Positions 1-8,355 of a DNA stretch of 64,000 nucleotides are shown here, one piece after another. The stretch covers positions 1 to 64,000 of the forward strand of contig CAWAMJ010000012.1 of NCBI GenBank assembly GCA_963783085.1. Reading direction: 5' to 3'. The notes below the pieces were generated by a model. It ran no database searches, was not told the DNA's origin, and worked only from the letters and a program-made list of their open reading frames with translations. Each line of letters begins with the position of its first letter. Position 1 is the first letter of the stretch. The stretch is from CAVYUC01 sp963783085. Lineage in GTDB: Bacteria > Bacteroidota > Bacteroidia > Bacteroidales > Prolixibacteraceae. Position numbers and translations under genes: made by a program.

Positions 1-107
1 CTCCACCTTCGCTCACCGAAGCTTTAGCGTAGGTGAGTTTCATCCAATTATTCATTAGCTTTCATCGAAGGTTTAAGCAGTATTCATTAAACCTTCGGTG
101 AGCTTCG

Positions 108-122
108 GTGGACGCAGTCCAC
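108..122. repeat. Short hairpin repeat upstream of GIY-YIG gene
   Basis: GTGGAC and GTCCAC form a 6-bp stem around GCA. A near-identical hairpin with a 7-bp stem lies at 438-454 in front of the second, truncated GIY-YIG copy. Both hairpins sit in the same setting, CTTCGGTGGAC just before the nuclease start, so each appears to belong to a repeat unit that travels with the nuclease gene. Confidence 0.6.
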
Positions 123-145
123 TGCTTTTCAAATTACCAAAACTT

Positions 146-382
146 ATGTGGTACGTTTACATCCTAAAATGTTGCGACGATTCTTTCTATTCGGGCTGTA
201 CCAATAATTTAGACGAACGGTTAAAAAGGCACCGTGAAAGAAAAGTCCACTACACCAAAGATAAATTGCCTGTTAAACTGATGACTTATATTGCGTTCTC
301 CGAAAAATACAAAGCTTTTCAATTCGAAAAATATATGAAATCGGGCTCAGGAACGGCTTTTCGTAACAAGCGATTGATTTGA
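146..382 (+). CDS. GIY-YIG nuclease family protein
   Basis: A 78-residue single-domain GIY-YIG nuclease of the small UPF0213/YhbQ-like type. The start is placed at the ATG of MWYVYILKC, because the family begins at this beta strand; a longer reading from 98 would run through the upstream hairpin repeat. Visible motifs are the Y-V-Y strand, the Y-S-G-C turn (the YIG equivalent), the basic helix LDERLKRH and the C-terminal FEKYMKSGSG segment with its conserved Glu. In Bacteroidota such stand-alone genes are common, often multicopy and next to repeats, and their substrate is not established. A truncated second copy starts at 476. Family assignment is firm; the cellular role is unknown. Confidence 0.85.
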   Translation: MWYVYILKCCDDSFYSGCTNNLDERLKRHRERKVHYTKDKLPVKLMTYIAFSEKYKAFQFEKYMKSGSGTAFRNKRLI

Positions 383-385
383 ATC

Positions 386-454
386 GTAGCTTTAGCGAAG
401 GAGAACTTCGTTCTCTCGCTAAACTACTTCGAACTTCGGTGGACACGGTCCACC
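386..454. repeat. Hairpin repeats between the two GIY-YIG copies
   Basis: Bases 386-427 form a long imperfect hairpin: GTAG, TTTAGCGA and GGAGAAC pair with GTTCTC, TCGCTAAA and CTAC around a TTC loop. It is followed at 438-454 by GGTGGAC-ACG-GTCCACC. The second hairpin repeats the element at 108-122, so the nuclease gene and its upstream hairpin were duplicated together. A related TTAGCGA...AGGAGAA element occurs at about 11,089. Confidence 0.6.
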
Positions 455-475
455 ACATCCAAAAACCTAAAACTT

Positions 476-540
476 ATGTGGTACGTTTACATTCTGAAAT
501 GCTCTGACAGCTCATATTATACCGGCTGTATCAATAACCA
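476..540 (+). pseudogene. Truncated second GIY-YIG nuclease copy
   Basis: The start MWYVYILKC is identical to the copy at 146, followed by diverged residues up to Y-T-G-C-I-N-N. After about base 540 the similarity stops and the reading frame runs antisense through the toxin remnant on the other strand. Roughly the last two thirds of the nuclease domain, including the catalytic Glu region, are missing, so the product cannot be an active nuclease. The upstream hairpin repeat is duplicated with it. The break coincides with the 3' side of the YoeB-like remnant, which suggests that a recombination event joined the two. Confidence 0.7.
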
Positions 541-593
541 AGCAACATCAGTTATGTTAATGATGCAAAAGAACGAATCAAAAAACACAAAAA

Positions 594-861
594 TTATTTG
601 TCGGAATAATGTCCTCGTAGTGAAAGGATGTCGATGTGTGTTTCGCGAATTTCATAAATCAATCGGTTTGCTTTGTCGATTCTGCGGGACCATAGTCCCG
701 AAAGCTCCTATTTTAACTGTTCCGGTTGTCCTAATCCCGTCTCCGGATGTTTTTAGATATCTTCAATGAGTTTAGTAATTTACTTTTTGAATGATTTTGT
801 TTCCGCTTTTCTTCCAGAATTTTATATCTTCAATTGCTTTCGATTTATAAATTACTTCCAT
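594..861 (-). pseudogene. Broken YoeB/Txe-family toxin gene
   Basis: Reading the minus strand from the ATG at 861 gives MEVIYKSKAIEDIKFWKKSG, then a frame change near the Q-K-V stretch. The continuation ITKLIEDI, a TAA, KHPETGLGQPEQLK, a TAG, then ELSGLWSRRIDKANRLIYEI and a C-terminal LRGHYSD follows the whole YoeB/Txe mRNA interferase pattern, including G-L-W-S-R-R-I, R-L-I-Y and the terminal H-Y. One frameshift and two in-frame stops mean that no functional toxin is made. The start overlaps the end of the upstream antitoxin gene by 10 nt, the usual antitoxin-toxin arrangement. The family call rests on motif recognition. Confidence 0.8.
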
Positions 862-1037
862 AAATCTTTTGTCTTAATCTCTTTGCCTTTACTGGCTCTG
901 GATTTCTGTATTTTTTCTACAAATTCCGGATTATAAGGGCTTTCCTCAACTTTAACATAGTCAAGTGTCTTAATAAACTCGATAAATTTCTTTCCTTTGG
1001 CAGTCTTTGTATTTACCGTTACCGTTAATGTTGTCAT
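852..1037 (-). CDS. Antitoxin-like protein paired with YoeB remnant
   Basis: A 61-residue protein with an N-terminal beta strand (T-L-T-V-T-V-N), a helix containing GKKFIEFIKTL, and the S-P-Y-N-P-E-F-V segment typical of small Bacteroidota antitoxins (DUF2683-like) that precede Txe/YoeB toxins. The frame is intact, whereas the toxin downstream is broken. It may therefore be an orphan antitoxin able to neutralise related toxins elsewhere, or simply a remnant not yet decayed. The family name is tentative; the pairing with the toxin remnant is seen directly from the 10-nt overlap. Confidence 0.65.
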   Translation of the reverse strand: MTTLTVTVNTKTAKGKKFIEFIKTLDYVKVEESPYNPEFVEKIQKSRASKGKEIKTKDLWK

Positions 1038-1140
1038 ATCTAAACCGTTTTGACAAAAATAGCATAATTTTGTTTTGTGTCCAATGGCATCGTCACGGCA
1101 AAAATCTGTGTTTTTATTATGATTCCCCCGCTGGTGCTGA

Positions 1141-1536
1141 TTTGCAGTTACTGCGCGATTTCATCGCGTTGGTTTTGGAACCTTTCAGATTGCGTTAAAT
1201 CCCAAATACCTCCGCAAAAACCTCTTTAATCTCCCCTGCCTCATCAACTTTCAATGCTGCAAATATTTTAACTTTGATCCGCAAGGCAAACATTACCTCT
1301 TTTTCAGGTGGGACCTGATTTACGTGGAGCGCAAACCGGATGGAAAACGCACGAACGGCTATTGGTTCATGAATGCGCATCAACCTGAAATTACGCTGAT
1401 AAACTCAGTTGAAACGGAAAATCCAAACACCTGGCAGGTCATTGTAAGTGATTCAATCCTGCTAATGAAGGGAATTTCAGATTCCAATAAAAATATTATT
1501 CGTACTTACCAAAGGTTGAATGAATTTCCGGAATAG
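1141..1536 (+). pseudogene. Possible degraded gene, unknown
   Basis: The frame is open from 1141 to the stop at 1536. Its latter part (RKPDGKRTNGYWFMN, then NTWQVIVSDSILLMKG) has the composition of a real protein, but no ATG precedes the well-behaved part and a GTG at 1324 is the only reasonable start. A second open frame ends at 1198, close to where this one begins to look coding, so the stretch may be the tail of an older frameshifted gene. I recognise no family. It could also be non-coding. Confidence 0.22.
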
Positions 1537-1936
1537 TGTGGTCGCATCTCCATATTGAGATCAAAAAATCCGATCCGCCATCCCCTCAAGGCTTCATCCC
1601 GTTCCACGGTGGAAGGTGTTTAGAATTTTTACCGTGCCGGGAAAGACAAAACAGGCGCTGAAATCAAACCAACTCCTCAACCATTTCTACATTTTTTCAA
1701 CCATTGTGCTACCTATATCCGGCACCTGAAGGCGCTGGCAAACCGGAAACAAATGCAACAGCTTCCGCAAAATAAAGATACTCCATTTCCATACCGCCTT
1801 TTCAGTGCTTTCTTCATCCCTCTTTACCCTGGAGAAGGAAAGTTGCAGTTTACTGCAACAGAGTGAGGAATGAACATCCATTTAAACCTGCGCCATTAAA
1901 AACTTGTTTAGCAAATAGAAACTTCAAATACACGTC
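1537..1936. other. Intergenic, nothing recognised
   Basis: About 400 bases without a convincing coding frame, RNA gene or strong repeat. Short open frames on the minus strand (around 1690-1880) have unusual composition and no recognisable motif. Confidence 0.5.
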
Positions 1937-2746
1937 ATGAGTGATCAGAGTAATCCGGCAAAAAGCGAAAAAATGTTTCAGCAACCACCTTTTATGGAAG
2001 AACCGCGATGGGTTCCGGTGGCGAAACGGGTACGAAATTTTTTAAACAGCGAAACTGTTGCCGACAGTGAACTGGTGATGTTAAAAAGGGATTTCCCGAT
2101 GGTTTATTTTTTCCCACGCGCGGACGTAAACGTCGAATTGTTAAGCAAAAGCGGAAAAAACAGCGAAGAAGACGAATGGGGAGAAAAGAGCTGGTGGAAT
2201 ATAAATACAGGCGGAAAAATTACGGAAAATGCAGCCTGGAGTTACAACGAAACTTCAAAAGCGGCCCCGGAAAACCTGAAAAAGTTCATTGCTTTCGACT
2301 GGAACGCCATGGACAACTGGTTCGAAGAAGACGAGGAAGTGCATATCCATCCGCGCGATCCGTACCACCGAATTGATACGTGTTTAAGTTCGCGGCATGT
2401 GAGGATTGAAATTTCAGGAAACACAGTGGCCGAAACATTTAGTCCGGTGCTGCTGTTCGAAACCGGTTTGCCCATGCGGTTTTACATTAAAAAAACCGAT
2501 GTAAAAATGAACCTGCTCGAACCCACCGATTTTAAAACCGGCTGTCCGTATAAAGGAATAGCGTCGTATTATTCAGTAAAGGTCAATGGCGAAACGATGG
2601 AGAATGTGGTCTGGACTTATCCGTATCCAAATGAAGAAGTGGCAAAAATTAAAGACCTGGTAGCTTTTTTCACCGAAAAGCTCGATGACGTTTTTGTTGA
2701 TGGCAAGCGGTTTCCGAAAGTAAAAACCAAATGGTCGGAAATGTAG
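1937..2746 (+). CDS. DUF427 family protein with two DUF427 repeats
   Basis: A cytoplasmic protein of 269 residues built of two DUF427 units. The first (about 30-125) has the signature VADSELVMLKRDFPMVYFFP followed by AAWSYNE and an F-I-A-F-D-W closing strand. The second (about 150-265) has VAETFSPVLLFETGLPMRFY, the T-G-C-P-Y-K-G loop, and WTYPYPNEEVAKIKDLVAFF. DUF427 proteins form a small beta-barrel fold of unknown biochemical function, and tandem versions are common. It is monocistronic here; the next gene is convergent and ends 4 bases away. Family assignment is firm, function unknown. Confidence 0.85.
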   Translation: MSDQSNPAKSEKMFQQPPFMEEPRWVPVAKRVRNFLNSETVADSELVMLKRDFPMVYFFPRADVNVELLSKSGKNSEEDEWGEKSWWNINTGGKITENAAWSYNETSKAAPENLKKFIAFDWNAMDNWFEEDEEVHIHPRDPYHRIDTCLSSRHVRIEISGNTVAETFSPVLLFETGLPMRFYIKKTDVKMNLLEPTDFKTGCPYKGIASYYSVKVNGETMENVVWTYPYPNEEVAKIKDLVAFFTEKLDDVFVDGKRFPKVKTKWSEM

Positions 2747-2750
2747 GTTA

Positions 2751-3128
2751 TCACATAAACAATTCTTTCAGTGCGCCAAAATAATCCTCATCCCAGCCGT
2801 CCGAAATGTTTTCAAAAGCATCGTCGGGAATATTCGTGTGACGCAGTTCCACGTTGGTGCCTTTTTTGTCGGGGTGAAGCAAAATCGTAACAATCGATTT
2901 TTCATCCTGCTCGCCAAAGTACCACTCCTGCACAATCTTTCTATTTTCTTCGAATTCCAGGTTTTTTCCGGTAACACTACCATCCCACAATGAAAATTCG
3001 GTACCGGCTTCCGGTTTCATTTCAGCATGTTCGCCGGTCCAGATTTCAATCATATTTTCATTGGTGAGCGCGTTGTAAATATCTTTGGGTTCTGCATGAA
3101 GCAGAAAATATCGTTTTAAGTTTTTCAT
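2751..3128 (-). CDS. SRPBCC (AHSA1-like) domain protein
   Basis: About 125 residues of the START/SRPBCC superfamily, close to the AHSA1 (activator of Hsp90 ATPase homologue 1-like) group. Visible features are the N-terminal strand KRYFLLHAEPKDIYNALTN, the W-T-G-E-H-A-E-M stretch, a central VQEWYFGEQDEKSIVTILL strand pair, and the C-terminal helix ending GWDEDYFGALKELF. The start at 3128 (MKNLKRYF) is preferred over the ATG 14 codons upstream, because the fold begins here. Bacterial members bind small hydrophobic ligands or are uncharacterised, so no substrate can be named. Confidence 0.75.
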   Translation of the reverse strand: MKNLKRYFLLHAEPKDIYNALTNENMIEIWTGEHAEMKPEAGTEFSLWDGSVTGKNLEFEENRKIVQEWYFGEQDEKSIVTILLHPDKKGTNVELRHTNIPDDAFENISDGWDEDYFGALKELFM

Positions 3129-3276
3129 TCGAACGGATTTATTTTCGCCAAAAGTAAAGAATCCGACCAAATTGTGTCAGGATAACCCGGAAAGTTTTCG
3201 TAATTATTTATAACTTTTCGATACTAAATTTCCGAAGGATACTGCATCCTTTCCATTAACTGAATTAAAACAAACA

Positions 3277-6200
3277 ATGAAAAAGCTACTGACTTTAATT
3301 ACGGCACTGACTTTAACATGCGGTGCTTTCGGACAAATCAACGCCAAACTTATGCGCTACGTGGATGTTTCCGGATCGCAAATCACTTTTGTTTACGGCG
3401 GCGATATTTGGATGGTTGATAAAAACGGCGGAACAGCCATGCAGGTTACGCATTCTCCCGGCGAAGAATCGTGGCCAAAGTTTTCACCCGACGGACAATT
3501 TATTGCCTATACGGCGGCTTACAACGGAAATTCCGATGTTTTCGTCATCCCGGTTACCGGCGGAATTCCGGTTCGGGTTACCTTCAATGCATTCCCCGAC
3601 CGGATGATAGACTGGCATCCCGATGGGAAAAAACTACTTTTTGCATCATCACGCGAAGAAGGAGTTTCGAGAGTGAACCAGTTTTTCCTGGTGGACAAAG
3701 ACGGCGGTTTGCCCGAAAAACTTCCGGTTCCGTATGGCGAACTGGCCAGTTTTTCACCCGACGGAAACCAGCTCGCATACATCACGAAAATCACCGAAAA
3801 TTACCCGTTCAAACGATACAGGGGCGGATTGGCATCCGACATTATTCTTTTCGATTTAAAGAATAAAAAAGCCGAACGAATCACCGACAATCCGGCTACA
3901 GACGGAAAACCTGCGTGGGCAGGAGATAAAATCTATTTCCTGTCGGACCGCGGCGAAAACATGCGCATGAACATTTGGAAATACGATACCAATTCGAAAC
4001 AACAAAAGCAGGTGACCAATTTTAAGGATTTTGATATTTCGTTTATCTCAGCCGGACCGGAAGACCTTGTTTTTGAAATGGGCGGCGACCTTTACCTGAT
4101 GAATTTGGCAAGCGAAAAATATAACGAAGTGGAAGTACATGTGGTGAGCGATTTATCGGTTGAAATGCCGCAAAGTAAAGACGTCAGCAAAAATATTTCA
4201 CGAATGACAGCCTCACCGGGCGGCAAACGCGTGGTTTTTGAAGCGCGGGGCGAATTGTTCAATGTTCCGGTTGAACAGGGTTTCACACTGAATCACACGC
4301 AATCGAGCGGCGCGTTTGATCAAAATCCGTCCTGGTCGCCCGATGGAAAAACCATTGCTTACTGGAGTGATAAATCGGGTGAATACGAAATTTACCTGCA
4401 GGACAGCGAAGGCAAAGAGGAACCGAAAAAGCTGACCAACCGGAAAAAAGGATTTGGTTACAATTTATATTGGTCGCCAAACAGTAAGATGCTGGCTTTC
4501 ATCGACGAAACCAACACCATTTTCATCATCGACACAGAAAGCGGTAAAACGGCGAAAGCAGGAAATACCCACTGGAATCTCGGCCATGGAGCACGTTTCA
4601 ATTACCCGGTTTCCTGGTCGCCCGATTCAAAATGGATCACATTTACGCAGGAACTGGACAACGCCAACAATGCCATTTTTATTTATAATATTGAAACGAA
4701 TAAAACCGGAGCAGGCCACTTCAGGTTTTTACGACGATAATTTCCCGGTATTCAGCGCCGATGGGAAAATACTTGTTTTACCTGACCAAACGCGACATGT
4801 CGGCTGCTTATTCCAGCCTCGACGACGGCACGTGGATTTATCCGAATTCCACACAAATTGCTTCTGTTGCGCTTTCAAAAGAAACCCCTTCGCTGTTGTC
4901 GGCAAAAAACGACGAAGTGGAACTGAAAAACGACAAAGATAAAAAGGAAGCGGATGAAAACGGAAATGGTAAAAAGGAAGAAAAAACGGAAACAAAAACC
5001 AACGGCGATAAAAAAGGACGAAATTGAAGCGGTGAAAATCGATTTCGGCCAGTTTGAAAACCGGTTGGTACTCCTGCCGCCGAAAGCCGGAAACATAGCA
5101 GGTTTAATTCCCGTGGAAGGAAAACTGGTTTACCTCCGGCGGCCCAACACAGGTTCGGGCGAAAAAGACGCTTCACTTCATTTTTACGATTTTGAGAAGC
5201 GTGAAGAAAAAGAAATTATGGGTAAAGTGAATGACGTGGTTCCCACCGCCGATCAGAAAATGCTGCTGGTAAAAAGCGAAGGAAAATACGCGGTTATCAA
5301 ACCGGAAGCCGGACAAAAAATTGAAAAACCCATTCCAACTGACGGACTGGTTATGGAATTGGTTCCCCGGGAAGAATGGCGCCAGATTTTCAACGATACA
5401 TGGCGCCGGTACCGCGACTTTTTTTACGATCCGAACATGCACCAACTCGATTGGGAAGAACTTCGCAACCGATACGGAAAGTTGGTTGAAGATGCCCGCA
5501 CACGCTGGGACATCACGAACCTGCAACTGAACCTGGCTTCGGAACTGAGCGCAGGCCACACGTATGCCGGTGGCGGAGATACGGAAAATACGCCATCGCG
5601 TGCAAATGGTTTTCTGGGAATCGACTGGGAAAAAGCAGGGAACAACTACCGGATAAAACGAATCGTTCAGCCCGCAGCCTGGGACACTGAAGTCCGCTCG
5701 CCTTTTGATGCACCGGGCGTGGATGTAAAAAAAGGCGACTACATTCTGTCGGTGAACGGGGTAAAACTCAATCCGGACAAAGACCCGTATGCAGCATTTG
5801 AAGGTTTGTCGGGGAAAACAGTTTCTCTGGAAACCAGCCGTTCGGGACAAAATGAAGATGCAAAAAAACAGGTGATAAAATGTTTGACACCTTCGCAGGA
5901 ACAAACGCTGCGCTACCTGGAATGGATAGAAAACAACCGGAAAATGGTGGATAAACTTTCCGGCGGACAGCTGGGGTACATTTATATGTCGAACACCGCA
6001 GCGCGCGGCCAGTTGGAACTGGTGCGCATGTTTTACGGGCAACTCGATAAGAAAGGATTCATTCTGGATGAACGTTTCAATGCGGGCGGCCAGCTTGCCG
6101 ACCGTTTTCTGGAACTCATACAGCGGCCCGTAACTTATAACCTGCACTGGCGGCACGGTCGGGACCACACCAATCCGGTTAAAACAAATACCGGCCCTGT

Positions 6201-6592
6201 GGGAATGCTGATTAACGGCTGGGCAGGTTCCGGCGGCGACGGTCTGCCATGGGCTTTCCAGGAATTGAAAGCGGGTCCGATTGTGGGCGAACGGACACTT
6301 GGAATTTTAATCGGCCCGGCAACCGGCCACCAGCTCATCGACGGCGGGGGCAATTACGGTTCCCGGCGCACGTTTGTACGACAACGACGGACACTGGTTC
6401 TGGGAAGGCGAAGGAGTAAAACCCGATTTCGAAGTGTGGGACGACCCAAATGTATTAATGGAAGGCCGCGATCCGCAAATGGAAAAAGTGGTCGAGGAAA
6501 TTCTGAAATCAGTAAAAGAGAACAAACATCTGATGACTCCGGCGCCGCCGCTCGAAGACCGAACGGTAAAAGGGCTTAAAGGCCCCTCCTAA
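3277..6592 (+). pseudogene. Tricorn-type S41 protease gene, frameshifted
   Basis: The span would encode about 1,100 residues, the usual length of bacterial tricorn protease homologues. The order is a signal peptide (MKKLLTLITALTLTCGAFGQ), two TolB/WD40-like propellers with repeated S-P-D-G-K strands, a PDZ domain (KKGDYILSVNGVKL) and an S41 catalytic domain with NGWAGSGGDGLPW, which holds the nucleophile Ser, then YDNDGHWFWEGEGV near the end. The frame changes at least four times: near 4,705 and 4,765 (GGGAAAATAC), near 5,015 (an A6 run) and near 6,360. Conserved sequence resumes in the new frame each time. Several breaks are at homopolymers, so an assembly error cannot be excluded; as written, no full-length protein is made. 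Family members trim peptides in the periplasm or cytoplasm. Confidence 0.8.
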
Positions 6593-6637
6593 CTTCCCAA
6601 CAGGCGAGGGAAAATTCTGTTTCCAATTTTATAAACT

Positions 6638-7438
6638 ATGAATTTGAATGTATCTGAAATAAATACCATCGACGATGTAATTCTGGTTTTGGATAGGATT
6701 ATTCTTGAATCGGAAATCAACGATGACCCGCTGGGTTATTTTGCCGTGCTCTACCTGCGGGTTACGCAAAAAGTAAAAGAAGAAATTGAAGCCGGTAATT
6801 TTGACGATTGTGCGCGGATGGAACAATTAGATGTGATTTTTGCAAAAAAATACATCGTCGCTTATTACGACTGGCGAAATAACCAACGGGTTTCGCAGTC
6901 GTGGGAAAAAGCCTTTTCCTTCTCAAAATTTTACTGGCCTGTAATTTTGCAGCATCTGCTGATGGGAATGAACGCGCACATCAACCTCGACCTGGCTCTG
7001 GCAGCGGTTGAAGTTTCGCAGGGAAAAAACATCCTGCTGCTTCAAAACGACTTTTACAAAATCAACGAAATTCTGGCCTCGCTGGTGGACGAAGTTCAAA
7101 ACAACCTTTCGGTGATTTGGCCCGCCCTGAGGAAGATACTTGCAAAAACCGGAAAGCTGGACAACCTGCTGGTGGATTTCAGCATGGAATTGGCCCGCGA
7201 CGGCGCCTGGAAGTTTGCCAAATACCTCGCCCCTTTTTCGCTGGCAGAGCAATCGGCGAAAATTGCCATCCGCGATGAAAAAGTGGTAAAAAAAACCAGG
7301 CTTATTACCAACCCCGGAACAGGAATTAAACTGCTGCTGTTTGGCATTCGTCTGGGCGAGCTGGGCTCGGTTGCCGATAAAATAACAAAGCTGAAAGCGA
7401 GAACGGAGAAAACGGTAAGTTTGCCTCTGCGAAATTGA
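6638..7438 (+). CDS. DUF5995 family protein
   Basis: A 266-residue protein without a signal peptide or transmembrane segment. The central part WPVILQHLLMGMNAHINLDL followed by ALAAVEV is the hallmark of DUF5995; an all-helical N-terminal segment precedes it (residues 1-85) and a helical C-terminal region follows. Function is unknown. It begins 46 nt after the protease remnant and shows no sign of decay itself. Confidence is high for the family and nil for a specific activity. Confidence 0.75.
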   Translation: MNLNVSEINTIDDVILVLDRIILESEINDDPLGYFAVLYLRVTQKVKEEIEAGNFDDCARMEQLDVIFAKKYIVAYYDWRNNQRVSQSWEKAFSFSKFYWPVILQHLLMGMNAHINLDLALAAVEVSQGKNILLLQNDFYKINEILASLVDEVQNNLSVIWPALRKILAKTGKLDNLLVDFSMELARDGAWKFAKYLAPFSLAEQSAKIAIRDEKVVKKTRLITNPGTGIKLLLFGIRLGELGSVADKITKLKARTEKTVSLPLRN

Positions 7439-7562
7439 ATATTATACTTTCTGCGAACTATCCAGCATAAAAAGTCAACTACTAATCCCAACTTTTCTCT
7501 ATCTTTTCCCGCATTCTTTTTCGCCACACACTCTTTAAGCAGATAGAAGATTTTAGAACCGC

Positions 7563-7951
7563 ATGTTCGATAATTATGTAAAAAAAGGTCAGCTTGTTTG
7601 GCTATCCGAAAAGGAGGAAATAATAGCAACTGAAACTATTCTAGAAATTGCGAAAGAAGATAAACTGAACATTCTGGCATACAATATTTGTGGCGACCAC
7701 GCCCACATCCTTTTGGTGTGCGAAGAAGAAGACCTTCCGAAGATAGTACAGAAAATAAAATCAATGTCTGCACGGGCATGCAACATAGCCATGGGGCGAA
7801 CAACAACGCCGGAGCATGCTCCGGCGCACCTGGCAGACTCCACCGTCACATCCAAATAGAAAAAACCGACAAAGAAATTGACCGAATGGTTTATGAGTTG
7901 TATGGTTTGACGAAGGAAGAGATTAAAATTGTTGAGCAAAGCGTTTTATGA
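7563..7951 (+). pseudogene. Decayed REP-associated (Y1/IS200-like) transposase
   Basis: The first frame (7563-7859) carries LAYNICGDHAHILLVCEEED, where H-A-H is the HUH motif of the Y1 transposase fold, then a helix (LPKIVQKIKSMSARACNIAMG). No catalytic Tyr helix is seen. From about 7,800 the reading moves to another frame, which ends with a segment resembling the TaqI-like C-terminal tail found on some Bacteroidota nucleases (EIDRMVYELYGLTKEEIKIVE). The lack of a normal N-terminus and the frame change indicate a remnant. A perfect 20-bp palindrome lies inside it and REP-like palindromes lie 250 bp downstream, as expected for a REP-associated element. Confidence 0.6.
7807..7826. repeat. Perfect 20-bp palindrome in transposase remnant
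   Basis: CGCCGGAGCATGCTCCGGCG is a perfect inverted repeat with no spacer. It lies where the transposase remnant changes frame, so it may be a REP-type palindrome that inserted into the gene or accumulated with it. Confidence 0.7.
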
Positions 7952-8152
7952 AAATCATAAAAAATAAAAAAAGTAAATACGGTGATTTTGATTTGGAGTC
8001 CACAGAAGGTTTTGTAATCAGCAATCACTTTATCGATTACGAATCGAAACTGCTCATTGTAGAAGAAAATACGATTGAAGGTTCAAAAAAAACACAACGT
8101 ACTGATACCCTCTTACACCAGGGATTTTGACTCCAAAATTCCCGAAGAATAG
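7948..8152 (+). pseudogene. Short broken gene of unknown function
   Basis: It starts with an ATG overlapping the end of the preceding remnant (MKIIKNKKSKYGDFDLES) and remains coding-like through HFIDYESKLLIVEENT. An A8 run at about 8,087 then shifts the frame: in the written frame it ends at 8130, in the other frame it continues as VLIPSYTRDFDSKIPEE to a stop at 8152. No family is recognised. It is probably a remnant of the same mobile cluster. Confidence 0.35.
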
Positions 8153-8212
8153 AGTTTTAAGGAATACAAACATTATTTCAACTACAATGAAGTTATGCCT
8201 TCTGCCCCTCTA

Positions 8213-8270
8213 GCGCGGATTTGCAATCCGTACTTTTAAGAATTTTTGGCGCCGATTGCAAATCGCAGCC
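8213..8270. repeat. REP-like paired palindromes
   Basis: CGGATTTGCAATCCG at 8216-8230 is a hairpin with a 6-bp stem. At 8253-8265 CGATTGCAAATCG is the same core in inverted orientation. Two inverted units about 22 bp apart is the layout of a bacterial interspersed mosaic element. The GGATTTGCAATCC core is a typical Bacteroidota REP core. It lies next to the REP-associated transposase remnant. Confidence 0.65.
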
Positions 8271-8355
8271 GGTAATGGCTGGCCCTTTCTGCGCACACGC
8301 AACAATCAGTCAAAACGGTTGTTTATGATTTATCTCTTTAAATAATAACAACGGT

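Noticed and set aside
476..769. A 97-codon plus-strand frame starting as GIY-YIG
   Set aside because: Only the first 21 or so residues are GIY-YIG; the rest is antisense to the YoeB-like toxin remnant, so it is not a real gene.
4838..6168. Long minus-strand open frames inside the tricorn gene
   Set aside because: They are antisense to clear conserved protease sequence and have low-complexity Phe/Ser-rich composition.
7688..7951. Restriction-modification gene fragment (TaqI-like C-terminal tail)
   Set aside because: Only about 25 residues resemble such tails and no methylase motif is present; the upstream HUH motif favours a transposase remnant.
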